Part shown: positions 7,724-16,875 of the stretch, in pieces | Position numbering within the stretch: position 1 is the first letter of the stretch | Layout of the letters: each line of letters begins with the position of its first letter | Source of the DNA: an uncultured Poribacteria bacterium | Lineage (GTDB): Bacteria > Poribacteria > WGA-4E > WGA-3G | DNA length: 64,000 nt | Assembly: GCA_951828385.1 (NCBI GenBank) | Contig: OX639973.1 | Coordinates: 1,664,470-1,728,469, forward strand | Direction of reading: 5' to 3' | The notes under the pieces: model-generated | The model's database searches: none | What the model was told of the DNA's origin: nothing | The model's input: the letters and a program-made list of their open reading frames with translations, nothing else | Program-made: the position numbers and the translations under genes

Positions 7724-8125
7724 TTGAAAAAATATTTTAACCAAGAATTGGTGGATACTACTGGCGCGTGCCTCTCATTCGCGTGTGCAGTCCACTGTCT
7801 TGCTATGCCGCTTTTAGTAGCGGTTCTACCCTTGATCGGGTTAGGTTTTCTTGTCGGTGAACGTGCCGAATTCGTTATCATCATCGGCGCGGTTGCACTC
7901 GCAACTGGGAGTTTAGCATGGGGGGTTCGTCACCACCGAAGTTGGCGGGCGTTTTTGATACTCGTCGTAGCATTGGCATTTATCGCCACAGCCCGGACAG
8001 CCGTTGAAGGCACCTTTGAGGTAGTCTTCCACAGTGTCGGAGGCATTCTACTTGCATCTGCACACCTCGCCAATCGGCACTTGTGTAAGACCTGTCCAGC
8101 ATGCGAGGAAGAAAGTGTAAACTAA
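7724..8125 (+). CDS. MerC domain membrane protein
   Basis: A 133-residue inner-membrane protein starting at TTG 7724 with AGGAG nearby. Four hydrophobic segments are visible, at about residues 14-45, 50-66, 73-90 and 98-115. The first carries C-L-S-F-A-C-A-V-H-C, the Cys/His signature of MerC domain proteins, which bind or move soft metals. The C-terminal tail has C-K-T-C-P-A-C. It is the last gene of the metal operon, just after the ZnuD-like receptor. In that context a zinc or broader metal function is more likely than mercury resistance, as no merA, merT or merP is present. Confidence 0.75.
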   Translation: MKKYFNQELVDTTGACLSFACAVHCLAMPLLVAVLPLIGLGFLVGERAEFVIIIGAVALATGSLAWGVRHHRSWRAFLILVVALAFIATARTAVEGTFEVVFHSVGGILLASAHLANRHLCKTCPACEEESVN

Positions 8126-8262
8126 CATAACGCAAGTTGCCATTTTTGTAGCATAGCCTGTTAGTCTGTGCTTGTGCAACGGATAATCAACCTTGTTGCC
8201 TAAAAAACGGGGTTTGCATGCCTAAATCTTGTCCGTAGCAACTTGGGTTAACATAGCAAATG

Positions 8263-8283
8263 GGCGCGGTTTGAAACCGCGCC
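8263..8283. terminator. Bidirectional terminator between merC-like and LamG genes
   Basis: GGCGCGGTTT (8263-8272) and AAACCGCGCC (8274-8283) pair perfectly, followed by TTT. It sits between two convergent genes, eight bases from the LamG stop. Confidence 0.75.
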
Positions 8284-8291
8284 TTTCAATA

Positions 8292-9083
8292 TCAGTATGT
8301 CGCTTTGATCGCTCCCCATACGGTCGTCAACTTTCCAGCGGCATCAACTGAAGACGGTTGCTGTCCTGATTGATCAAGTTCCGCGGCGGTCAAGGGACGG
8401 TTCCACACCTTCACCTCATCAATCAGACCCTTGTAAAACCGGTTCAGATGCTCTCCTACCCAAATCGACTGCCCGCTATTGATGTCCTTTGTATTGTCAT
8501 CAACTTCATCAATCAACTTGCCATCCACGTAGAATCGGATCTTTTTCGCTTTCTGGTCTCGGACCCCAGCGAGGACATGCCACTTGCCATCGTTCAGGAA
8601 ATCCGGAGACCTTATCCCGGCACTATTCGCACGTCCTACATCGCGGACGCTAAACCCCATCTTGCCACGCGCCGCTGGGTCGTCGCCGCTAACGGAGAGT
8701 ATCCAAACCGCATCAGTCGCCGGACGATAGTTCCCGACAATCCCATCGTTCTTTGGCGGCTCATCGTCTGTTTTTACCCAGACCTGGACTGTTAATGAAT
8801 CACCCGTGGAAAAGGCGATAGAATCTTCCAGTGGTATTTCAACGAAGTCGTCTTGACCATCCAATTCCAACGCTTCGTCATGTTTCCCGGCGACTACCTT
8901 TGCACCACCGTTAATGATCCCATCATTGCCTTCTCCAGACTGATCCTTTGCGGTATCACCTTGAATCGTCCGTTCATCAAAACTCAGATGTAGTACTAAT
9001 CCTTCCGGTGGATTGGCTTGACTACACGGCATAAAACCGATGAACATACCCATCACCGCGAAAATCACAAGAACCCTTTTCAT
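8292..9083 (-). CDS. Secreted LamG-like (concanavalin A-like) protein
   Basis: A 263-residue exported protein. A signal peptide covers residues 1-23 (basic M-K-R then a hydrophobic run to Q-A-N). From about 27 the LamG fold is seen: L-V-L-H-L-S-F-D-E, D-Q-S-G-E-G-N-D-G, G-Q-D-D-F-V-E-I-P, F-S-V-R-D-V, W-H-V-L-A-G-V-R-D, I-R-F-Y-V-D-G-K-L and L-I-D-E-V-K-V-W-N-R-P-L near 230. Such domains bind carbohydrate or other polymers outside the cell. RBS GGAG precedes the ATG by about seven bases. It stands alone downstream of the permease modules. Confidence 0.88.
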   Translation of the reverse strand: MKRVLVIFAVMGMFIGFMPCSQANPPEGLVLHLSFDERTIQGDTAKDQSGEGNDGIINGGAKVVAGKHDEALELDGQDDFVEIPLEDSIAFSTGDSLTVQVWVKTDDEPPKNDGIVGNYRPATDAVWILSVSGDDPAARGKMGFSVRDVGRANSAGIRSPDFLNDGKWHVLAGVRDQKAKKIRFYVDGKLIDEVDDNTKDINSGQSIWVGEHLNRFYKGLIDEVKVWNRPLTAAELDQSGQQPSSVDAAGKLTTVWGAIKATY

Positions 9084-9229
9084 GATAAACTCCTTTTATG
9101 CAATAAGCCAAAAACAAAGCGGTTTTGGCTAAATAGTGGTTTCGGAACTAACGAAAAGACTCTTAACTGTGTACCACCACATCAAGTGCCAAAATGATAG
9201 CAGATTTGACGAAAATAGTCAAAAAGTTC

Positions 9230-10678
9230 TTATTTCAGATCACATTTGAGAAAGGACAATTGTGCTGCAGTAAAGAACACGAGATTAAAAAGGATCAACA
9301 GCCCGACCGGAAAAATCACGCTTTGATACGAAATACGCTCTTCAAACCTTGGCACAGCGTTCGGGTCCACAGGTTTTTGAGATAAACCCTCCCGCACAGG
9401 ATATATATGTAAACTCTCTGGATCGTCCCTATCCTCCGTTTTAATGAAATCTATGAACGTTTGTCTATAACGGCGCACCTGTTTAACGAAATCCATATAA
9501 CTGACGATTCCGGTGTTTGCGAGTCCCTCCATAGCATATTGGAAACACACTATCGGGGAGATTTGGGTGAGTTCGCGGGCGAGTCGAACCTGTCTAAATT
9601 GCTGATCTACATGTTCATCGGCGATGCGTGTTTTCGTCTCGTATCTTCTCGTGAAGTACGTCGCCCATCGGCGTGTGGCTGATGGATTATCAGGTGAAGG
9701 TGCCTCGCTGAGTTTGGTTACCTCCAGCAACTCCAGTGGACGAAATTCATCCTCTATGTTTGCTAATTGTGTGCGTTTTCGCGAGGAGACTATTTCTATT
9801 GATGGAATCGGGTCGAGTGTGCCAACAAAAAGTCCGAGCAGGCTTGGAAAGATAAATGCCAAGCATACCCAAGTTAATAGCAACCACACCAAACTGGTGA
9901 TGGCGTTTGATACGCGACTTGAGAAGAACAATCCCAGAAAAATAAAAATAGAGATATGCAACGCAAAAAGCCCGACCATCCCCAAAATTCTAAGCCAATC
10001 GCCTGAACTAAACGGAATACTCTCGGAAAGATAAATGATTAACAGGTTCATGAGGATACCTATTGTGAGCGGCACCATGAGTGTAAAAAACGCGCCCAGA
10101 TATTTCGCGAATAGCATCTGCCCGCGAGAAATCTGGTTAGACATCATTAGACTCAGTGTTCCGTATGCACGTTCTCCCGCAATAGCATCAAAGGTAAACA
10201 GAATCACAAAAAAACTCATGAAGATACCGATGAATACCCAGTCGATTTTGATGAGTGTGGTTGCGTCGCCGCCGTGATTTGAGGGCAGGTATTCAAGTGC
10301 CCATAGTTCTCGCCAACGGTATGCTGTCGTTCCGCCTCCGCCGCGCGCCGCTCCTGAGCCTACTATGGGGATAGAACGCGGGATAAGTTCATCAGTCCCA
10401 TCAGCACAGAATTTGAACGGACTTGGCTGCTTGTAAATCTCACCAGGCCCGCGCATTGCGAGTCTGCCTAAACTCTCCTGTGCATTGTTTTTGACATACG
10501 ATAATCTGTTTTCCATCGCGCGATTATACGTATTGACTTCTTCTCTATACCCGCTATCACCGAAGCCGTATATGAGTGCGTTCGCCACCATCAGGAGCGG
10601 TAGAAGGATTATCATCAAAACGAACCGCAGTGTCATGAGGTTGTGATATATCTCTTTTTTCGCAATGTGCCAAATCAT
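9230..10678 (-). CDS. ABC-2/DUF3526-type permease (module 1, type B)
   Basis: A 482-residue inner-membrane protein. One transmembrane helix at about residues 16-38 is followed by a roughly 110-residue periplasmic loop containing Q-P-S-P-F-K-F-C-A-D-G, then a block of five helices (about 148-290), a second loop and a C-terminal helix. The loop word is shared with the permease at 15273 (Q-P-S-T-L-R-F-C-A-E-G), so the two are paralogues. A-G-E-R-A-Y-G-T-L-S-L follows the second helix as in ABC-2 permeases (E-R-E-x-G-T-L). It is the last gene of module 1. There is no ATPase beside it, and no clear ribosome binding site before the ATG. Confidence 0.82.
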   Translation of the reverse strand: MIWHIAKKEIYHNLMTLRFVLMIILLPLLMVANALIYGFGDSGYREEVNTYNRAMENRLSYVKNNAQESLGRLAMRGPGEIYKQPSPFKFCADGTDELIPRSIPIVGSGAARGGGGTTAYRWRELWALEYLPSNHGGDATTLIKIDWVFIGIFMSFFVILFTFDAIAGERAYGTLSLMMSNQISRGQMLFAKYLGAFFTLMVPLTIGILMNLLIIYLSESIPFSSGDWLRILGMVGLFALHISIFIFLGLFFSSRVSNAITSLVWLLLTWVCLAFIFPSLLGLFVGTLDPIPSIEIVSSRKRTQLANIEDEFRPLELLEVTKLSEAPSPDNPSATRRWATYFTRRYETKTRIADEHVDQQFRQVRLARELTQISPIVCFQYAMEGLANTGIVSYMDFVKQVRRYRQTFIDFIKTEDRDDPESLHIYPVREGLSQKPVDPNAVPRFEERISYQSVIFPVGLLILFNLVFFTAAQLSFLKCDLK

Positions 10679-10687
10679 TTTTTTAAT

Positions 10688-10814
10688 AGTTGTCAGTAGT
10701 CAGTTAACAGTTATCAGTCACAAGAGGTTTCTGGTAACAATTCACCTTGCCCTAAAATATTGCAAGGTGGGGGGATTGTTACAAAACGCCTCTTAACTGA
10801 CAACTGACAACTGG
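10688..10814. repeat. Nested palindromic element (TTGTCAGT family) between permeases
   Basis: Three nested inverted repeats form one hairpin of about 127 bases. Outer arms are TTGTCAGT copies against ACTGACAA copies. The middle arms are AAGAGG...GTAACAA against TTGTTAC...CCTCTT. The inner arms are CACCTTGC (10743-10750) and GCAAGGTG (10762-10769). It looks like a MITE-type element. Confidence 0.75.
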
Positions 10815-10825
10815 TAACCTCCTTC

Positions 10826-12325
10826 TCAACTCATATCATACCGGAGGAACGATACGTACGCGCCCAGAAACAAAATAATATTCCATGCCAACAAAATAAA
10901 AATATCGCCTAATGCGCGAGAGACACACTCAGAAACGGAACTATACCGATGTTGAAAAATGGGCAGATCTGTGAATTCTGCCGACCCTTTATCGCTTGAG
11001 AACCATGCCCGCGCGGAAAAAGCATCTTTACTGGCGAGGTAGTCAACAACTTGACGTTTATAAGTTCTCGCCTGTCCGATAAAACCGTTGTAACTTTCCC
11101 TATCCGTGCCAGTTATTGTTCCGACAGCAACATGGTACACGTCCGCGAAAGAGATTCGGGAAACATTTGCTGCGAATTGCCTATTCCTTTCGCCAATATC
11201 TTCCCGCCGTTTAAGGATTTCCTCCGCTTTGTTGGCATAGTCAATGCGGAACGGTTCTTGATAACCTAATATCTCCTGATATTTGGAAGTGTTCATCTTG
11301 TGAATCGGTTTAGGGGTGTAGATCTCTTCAAATCCGATCCCTCCCGCTGTTTTTGTGTCCATTCCAAGTGTCATGTTTCCCTCAGTCATAATCGCGTGGA
11401 TAGGGTGTTTGTAACCGAATTCCTTGAGGATATGGGCATCCCGTTCTTTCCTGAAATCTTCCCATATCTTTCCAATCTGTTGCAGAACTTCTTTTTCGGG
11501 TTGAGGTTGATAGGGTGCGAATTTCGTGACTGCAAATGTTGCCACATTTGAGTGGACGATTGTCAGAATTCCCCAGATAAACATCGCGAGTATCAGCGTG
11601 GTTGCTGCCGTTTTCGTCCATACAGACAAGAGCAGCCCTAAAAGATAGCAAATTGACACATACAACAGCGAAACAACGAGGACCATGACGAGGCGTAGCA
11701 GATCGCCAACATCAAAATCAGTAGCGGGAGAGGCATAAACAATAACGATTCCGACAGTGAAACTCATCACCACGATTGGAAACAGAGACAACATGCCGCC
11801 GAGGTATTTCCCAAGCACAAGCGCATCCCTCGGTACCGGATTAGATAACACCAGTTTGAGTGTGCCGTCCTCCCGCTCCCCAGAAATTGTATTGTAAGCG
11901 AACAGGATCGCCAACGCACTCAGCACGATTTTGAAGACGAAGATGACATCAATGGCAAGGAAAATCGAGAGGAACGGGTTATCCGAACCCTGTTTCTGTG
12001 CCTGTTGCTCCCAAATAGGTATCGCGAGCCGAATACTCACCATATCTGCGCCTGATTTTTCTGTGCCGACGTTAAAGATACTGAGCGGGTTCGGCTGCCT
12101 GTGTGCTTTTGGGTTAATTTGGCGATAGGTGTCCCATGTTCGTATTTCTTCTTGATGTTCCTGAAGGGCGGTGTGATACGCCGATAATCGCTTTTCGTAA
12201 TCCGCAACCTGAACAAAAACGGCGGCAGCGGTCGAAATTAGACAGACAATAAAACCGATCATAAATCGGGATGTCAGGACATTCGAGGTGAATTCTCGCT
12301 GAATAATTAGCCAAAGTGTTGTCAT
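10826..12325 (-). CDS. ABC-2/DUF3526-type permease (module 1, type A)
   Basis: A 499-residue membrane protein from the ATG at 12325 (M-T-T-L-W-L-I-I-Q-R-E-F), four bases after the sigma-propeller stop; a longer frame would overlap that gene and is rejected. Layout: helix 1, a periplasmic loop with N-P-L-S-I-F-N-V-G near residue 82, the permease helix block with G-E-R-E-D-G-T-L-K-L-V-L-S-N-P-V-P-R near 150-165, a long second loop, and a terminal helix pair. It is the paralogue of the permease at 16876, which has the same N-P-L-S-I-F-N-V-G. The tight spacing implies it is co-translated with the sigma factor. Confidence 0.85.
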   Translation of the reverse strand: MTTLWLIIQREFTSNVLTSRFMIGFIVCLISTAAAVFVQVADYEKRLSAYHTALQEHQEEIRTWDTYRQINPKAHRQPNPLSIFNVGTEKSGADMVSIRLAIPIWEQQAQKQGSDNPFLSIFLAIDVIFVFKIVLSALAILFAYNTISGEREDGTLKLVLSNPVPRDALVLGKYLGGMLSLFPIVVMSFTVGIVIVYASPATDFDVGDLLRLVMVLVVSLLYVSICYLLGLLLSVWTKTAATTLILAMFIWGILTIVHSNVATFAVTKFAPYQPQPEKEVLQQIGKIWEDFRKERDAHILKEFGYKHPIHAIMTEGNMTLGMDTKTAGGIGFEEIYTPKPIHKMNTSKYQEILGYQEPFRIDYANKAEEILKRREDIGERNRQFAANVSRISFADVYHVAVGTITGTDRESYNGFIGQARTYKRQVVDYLASKDAFSARAWFSSDKGSAEFTDLPIFQHRYSSVSECVSRALGDIFILLAWNIILFLGAYVSFLRYDMS

Positions 12326-12329
12326 AAGT

Positions 12330-15065
12330 TTATACCGAACGTTTGAAGCACAGTACACCTTGTCGTTCCGTGCCGACGTAAAACGTCCCTTCATCAACAA
12401 CGAGAGAAGTTACAATACCGGAAATTTCGGGGGCAACCTGTTCCCACGTGTCTGTATCACTTTGCAGGCGATAGATACCATCATCGTTAGCTCCATAAAT
12501 GGAGCCACTCGCTGTAACTAATGATTTGATGATAATAGGTGCCCCCGTTCCATCGCCAAGCACACTCCAGACGCCCCCATCTTTTGAATTGAAGACCCCT
12601 TTGTCGGTCGCGACGTAAACCGTTGAACCTGCAAAGATTATCTCTTTGAAATGCTCAACAGACAGCGGGAGACTCGATTTAATATCGTTCCAACTGTCGC
12701 CATCATCAAGCGACTTCAAGAGATGTCCATCGCGTTTACCGACGTATACAGTCTCGCCCGACGCAGCGATTTTAAAACCTCGTTGGACGTTGTCACGCGA
12801 GAGTTCGATAGTCTCTTCGACACCTGTGTAGAACCATTCAGTTTCACCCGGTTTCCATCGGTAGAGTTTATAGTTGTATTCCATGTAGAAGGTTTCACCG
12901 CTGACTGCGAAGTTGCCCCACAACCCTTCGGATATCAATTCATACGCCAGTGCGGAGTCGGCATTTATCCGTATCAACTGTTTTAAGAAATGTTCTGGAC
13001 CAAAATTGGGATTCTCTTGTATGAGCTGGCTTGATAGCGGATCAGCACCAGAAGAGAGGGTAATTATGCCCCACTGTTCCATTTGCCGTTTGTCTTTGAA
13101 ATTGAAACTTCTGCCACCCAACACATGGCACATCAGTTTCGCTGAATTAAAAGAAGGCGGCACCTCAGTCGGAAGGCTTAAGAGGTTACCATCGTTAGAT
13201 AATCGGAAAATAGCAGTGGAATTGCCCCGAATTCCTTTTGCATGAAGTACACCGTCGGTTTCTACGATTTGAACAATCAATGGTGGATTTTCCTTGTACG
13301 AGGGTTTATCTGTCTCTAATGCTACATTGACAGCATCCCACGATTGCCCCTCATCAATTGATTTGACAAGGTTTGGACCTACCCTCGCGTAAAGTGCTGA
13401 TGACTTATTTGATGCGGACCTCGCCCTGAAACTGACTAAACCGTCTACACGGCTTTCAAACCTTGTATTAAACCGGTGCCAGGTTTGACCGTCATCCGTT
13501 GAGCGATGGATGCCAGTGCTCCCAGCGGTATAAAACGTACTTTGGTTCAACGTCAGCGAGCTGCCTACACTGAACTGCATAGGCGTGATACCTGAGGACT
13601 CAATATATGTCCAAGTATCGCCGCCATCCGTTGAGCGGACCACCATGCCATTATCTTTTCCAATTACCAATAGCACTTTTTCTGAGGCGAGTAGTGCTAT
13701 CTGCGGGAGGACGCGCATGAGGTCTCGTGCCTCCACAGGTGTTATATCTGTCCAAGAATCGCCACCATCGGCGGATCTGAATACCCACCACGAAAGTTTC
13801 TCACCCCTCCATAGTGGCATGAAATTTTCTTGGGGAGTTCCGTCGCCTTCCAAAATATTCACCGATACGGCTATATAGATATGGTCTTCAGATACGACAA
13901 AAGAACTGACCGCGGCAATGTCGTCCACTGGCAATTGTAGGTGTTCCCAGGTTCCGGCGTTAAGTCGGTATATCCCGCGATAAGTACCAGCAAATAGCGT
14001 GCCTTGATGCATCCGTAACGAACTGATTCCAGCGTGCTCTGTCAAGCGACTGTGTAAGCCATCGGTCATTGCTGTCCATGAATTGCCAGCATTGTCGGAC
14101 CGGAAAATACCGTTATTAAGGCAAAGATAAAAAGTTTCCTCCGTTATCATCAGTTCACGTGTATAGCCTTTTGGGCAAGGACCGATAGAATGCCATGTAA
14201 CCCCAGCGTCAGTTGAAGCGAACAATTCATGAGATGGTATCATATAGAGCGTGCCATCGTACTCTACGATAGGTATAGCACCATGAGTGTCTTCTTGGCG
14301 CAGGAAGTCGCCATTGACCAATTGCCATGCCCCTTCACCTGCTGATAATTTGTAAATACTTTCATCTCCTATAACGGCGTAGAGTGTTTTATCCGAAGTC
14401 ATAGACAAGGTGTTTACTGCGCGTCGTATACCGGGTTCATTCGTTTGAATCCAATTCATGATGTCCTCCATGAGATCGTCTGCACGTTGAAAATCTCCCA
14501 AGGTTTGGTGAACTATAGCCTCTTCCTTTATTAACCGCTTCCGGGCGCGATGGAGCCGACTCTTAACCGTATTCGGCGATACGTCCAGAAAATCACCGAT
14601 TTCTTCACACGTCATTTCACTCAGGTAGTGAAGCACCACCGCTGTCCGCTCACGTACTGGTAATTTTTGAAGGAGGTATTCAACGATTTCGCGTTGCTTT
14701 TCGGTCGTCAACTTCTCAGTCTGTTCCGCCATATATTGGGCATAGAACAGTGCTTCGACTTCTGCTTCACCCATCGCCTCTAAGGATTGCATCGGAATTC
14801 TTTTTTCCTCGAACCATGTGAGAAAGCGGCGGGTGGCGATCATATAAAGCCAGGCCGAAAACCGGTTTGGATCTTTCAGCGTACCGAGTTTTTCGTAAGC
14901 TCTCAGAAAAGTATCCTGCGTAATTTCTTCAGCGACGTGGTAGTCCTTGACCCTCCGCCATACGAATGCATGTACCTGTTTTTCGTATTTTCTCACGAGA
15001 GTCGTGAAGGCATCTGCGTCACCTGCCAAGATGCGTTCAACCCATTTAGCATCGTCGTTTTTCAT
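12330..15065 (-). CDS. ECF sigma factor fused to an Asp-box beta-propeller (module 1)
   Basis: A 911-residue fusion. Residues 20-90 form sigma-70 region 2 (F-T-T-L-V-R-K-Y-E, E-E-I-T-Q-D-T-F-L-R-A-Y, P-N-R-F-S-A-W-L), and 125-180 region 4 with the helix-turn-helix (E-I-G-D-F-L-D-V-S-P-N-T-V-K-S-R-L-H-R-A-R). From about 285 to the end come at least eight Asp-box/YCF48-like blades of the S-x-D-x-G-x-T/S-W type, such as A-S-T-D-A-G-V-T-W and R-S-T-D-G-G-D-T-W. No transmembrane helix or signal peptide is seen, so the propeller should be cytoplasmic. RBS GGAGG precedes the ATG. The permease starts four bases after its stop. A plausible role is transcription control in response to something bound by the propeller; this is inference. 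Confidence 0.88.
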   Translation of the reverse strand: MKNDDAKWVERILAGDADAFTTLVRKYEKQVHAFVWRRVKDYHVAEEITQDTFLRAYEKLGTLKDPNRFSAWLYMIATRRFLTWFEEKRIPMQSLEAMGEAEVEALFYAQYMAEQTEKLTTEKQREIVEYLLQKLPVRERTAVVLHYLSEMTCEEIGDFLDVSPNTVKSRLHRARKRLIKEEAIVHQTLGDFQRADDLMEDIMNWIQTNEPGIRRAVNTLSMTSDKTLYAVIGDESIYKLSAGEGAWQLVNGDFLRQEDTHGAIPIVEYDGTLYMIPSHELFASTDAGVTWHSIGPCPKGYTRELMITEETFYLCLNNGIFRSDNAGNSWTAMTDGLHSRLTEHAGISSLRMHQGTLFAGTYRGIYRLNAGTWEHLQLPVDDIAAVSSFVVSEDHIYIAVSVNILEGDGTPQENFMPLWRGEKLSWWVFRSADGGDSWTDITPVEARDLMRVLPQIALLASEKVLLVIGKDNGMVVRSTDGGDTWTYIESSGITPMQFSVGSSLTLNQSTFYTAGSTGIHRSTDDGQTWHRFNTRFESRVDGLVSFRARSASNKSSALYARVGPNLVKSIDEGQSWDAVNVALETDKPSYKENPPLIVQIVETDGVLHAKGIRGNSTAIFRLSNDGNLLSLPTEVPPSFNSAKLMCHVLGGRSFNFKDKRQMEQWGIITLSSGADPLSSQLIQENPNFGPEHFLKQLIRINADSALAYELISEGLWGNFAVSGETFYMEYNYKLYRWKPGETEWFYTGVEETIELSRDNVQRGFKIAASGETVYVGKRDGHLLKSLDDGDSWNDIKSSLPLSVEHFKEIIFAGSTVYVATDKGVFNSKDGGVWSVLGDGTGAPIIIKSLVTASGSIYGANDDGIYRLQSDTDTWEQVAPEISGIVTSLVVDEGTFYVGTERQGVLCFKRSV

Positions 15066-15222
15066 ACGTGTCCTCCGATTAATAACACTGGCTTGTGACG
15101 TGTGACAGATATTATAGGGTAGAGGGTTGCAAATTCGTAATTTTTTGTTTCAAATGTCTTGGAAAATTCGTTCAGTTCGATAATAGAAACGAAGTAGAGG
15201 TAGGGAATTAACGCCGAATGCG

Positions 15223-15256
15223 CGTGTTGCATTCAGCGGCGTGTTGCATTCAGCGG
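15223..15256. repeat. 17-bp tandem duplication
   Basis: CGTGTTGCATTCAGCGG is repeated twice head to tail (15223-15239, 15240-15256) in the gap between module 2 and module 1. It lies just downstream of the last permease of module 2 and partly pairs with upstream CGCCGAATGC, so it may also help terminate transcription. Confidence 0.7.
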
Positions 15257-15272
15257 GTTGAGTGGTTAATCG

Positions 15273-16697
15273 CTAAATCTCAACACGGACAAAAGCGAGA
15301 TACGCCCCAGATAGTAGGACTATGACAAATAGTGTTAACAGCAACAGATCCACTGCCGCTGTATTGAAATCCTTGCTTAGGCTCAGTTTATCCTCAAATT
15401 TTGGAATCGCCTCTGGAGTGACAGGTTTCTGCGACATCCCTTCACGAACCCCAAAGATATGAAGACTCTCCGGATCGGCTTGCTCGGTGTCAGCGATGAA
15501 AACCCGAAATTGTTGGGCATGGGATTTAACGTTGTCTAAAAACTGCAAATGGCGCTCTAATCCCGTTCCGGCAAAGGCTTCAAGGAGGTGCTGGAAGATG
15601 GTGACGGGTGAAATTTGAGTGATAGCGCGCGCCCGGCGGACCTGAGAAATCCGCTGTTTTAGGCGTTCCTCGCGCAGGCGTTCCTGCTGTACTGCATCTT
15701 TGGTGACGAACGCGCCTGCCACTTGTAATATTTGGATTTGGGTTAAACGCTTATTTGAACCGTACCGAAGCGTGTAGTATTCGCGCGCAAGTTCCTCCTC
15801 AAGCTGAGCACTGCGTTCAGAAAATCCGAGAGTAGACGTTGGCGATCCAGAACGCCCCGCAATCGAAACCAATGTACTGGGCATAAAAACGACAAGGGTG
15901 ACCCAAGCCAAGAGGAGTATCACCAGACTCACCGCGCTCCGTTGTACACGTGCCGACACAAGCAGCCCCAACGCGAGAAATAGACTTACGTACAAAAGCG
16001 TAATAAAAAAAATGAGCCCTAAACGCCCCCACGCCTCTGCGCTGAGGTGCACATCGCTCGACGTGGAAATCATTAAGAGATTCACCAAAACCGCAAGCGC
16101 GAAAGGAATGCTTATACTAATTAATGCCCCTAAAAACTTGCCAATCAGGACGGTGTGACGCGGAATCGAATTCGCCAACATCAATCGCAGTGTGCCTCGC
16201 TCGCGCTCGTGGGAAATCGCATCGAAGGTGAATAGGAGCGCGATGAGACTTAAGACATAACCGATGATAAAACCCCAATCCACTTTCGTGACGTTTGGTC
16301 GAACGTTATGCAGGGCCGGGGTAGCCGATGGATAACTGAGTATCCAGAAACTTTCGAGGGGTGGTGGCCCCCCGCGTCCCCAACGGTAGGCTTCACCTAT
16401 CACATACTTTGGCAGAAACGCCTCGCCGCCTTCTGCACAAAAACGCAGAGTGGATGGCTGCTTATGGAGGTCCCCGGGTCCCTGCTCCGCGAGTTTATAC
16501 AAACTATCCTCGGCATAAGAGGCTAAGCGATTCTGATATTCGGCAACATAATTGCGATATTTCTGGACGCGTTTCGGGTGTTCCCGAAGATGCACGATCG
16601 CGTTGGTTAGCATCAAACCGAGCAACAACACTGTTGCCAGTGCAAATCGGAGGCTATTGAGGTTATCGTAAAGTTCGCGTTTCGCAATATGCCACAT
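15273..16697 (-). CDS. ABC-2/DUF3526-type permease (module 2, type B)
   Basis: A 474-residue permease with M-W-H-I-A-K-R-E-L-Y-D-N-L at the start, helix 1 at about residues 15-35, a periplasmic loop with Q-P-S-T-L-R-F-C-A-E-G, a helix block at about 145-285 with H-E-R-E-R-G-T-L-R-L-M-L, and a terminal helix. Close relative of the protein at 9230: both carry late S-L-H-I and R-E-G-L/M-S-Q-K-P-V words. The ATG directly follows a TTGTCAGT-family repeat whose GAGGA lies nine bases upstream and may serve as the ribosome binding site. Confidence 0.84.
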   Translation of the reverse strand: MWHIAKRELYDNLNSLRFALATVLLLGLMLTNAIVHLREHPKRVQKYRNYVAEYQNRLASYAEDSLYKLAEQGPGDLHKQPSTLRFCAEGGEAFLPKYVIGEAYRWGRGGPPPLESFWILSYPSATPALHNVRPNVTKVDWGFIIGYVLSLIALLFTFDAISHERERGTLRLMLANSIPRHTVLIGKFLGALISISIPFALAVLVNLLMISTSSDVHLSAEAWGRLGLIFFITLLYVSLFLALGLLVSARVQRSAVSLVILLLAWVTLVVFMPSTLVSIAGRSGSPTSTLGFSERSAQLEEELAREYYTLRYGSNKRLTQIQILQVAGAFVTKDAVQQERLREERLKQRISQVRRARAITQISPVTIFQHLLEAFAGTGLERHLQFLDNVKSHAQQFRVFIADTEQADPESLHIFGVREGMSQKPVTPEAIPKFEDKLSLSKDFNTAAVDLLLLTLFVIVLLSGAYLAFVRVEI

Positions 16698-16868
16698 TGG
16701 TTATCAGTCCTCAGTTGTCAGTTTTGATAGTTGTCAGTTATCAGTACGGATTACTGCGTAATCCTTTCAGTTGTCAGTTAAAGGTTTGTGGCATTCAATG
16801 CACCTACGACTGCCACAGGGCTTAACTGAAAACTGAGGACTGAAAGCGAACGCAGTGAGCGTACTGAT
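16698..16868. repeat. Palindromic element of the TTGTCAGT family between permeases
   Basis: Left copies of TCAGTTGTCAGT and TAGTTGTCAGTTATCAG, and right copies of AACTGAAAACTGAGGACTGA and ACTGATAACT, flank an inner GTGGCA/TGCCAC pair (about 16787-16818). It fills the whole gap between two permease genes. Confidence 0.7.
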
Positions 16869-16875
16869 AACTCTC

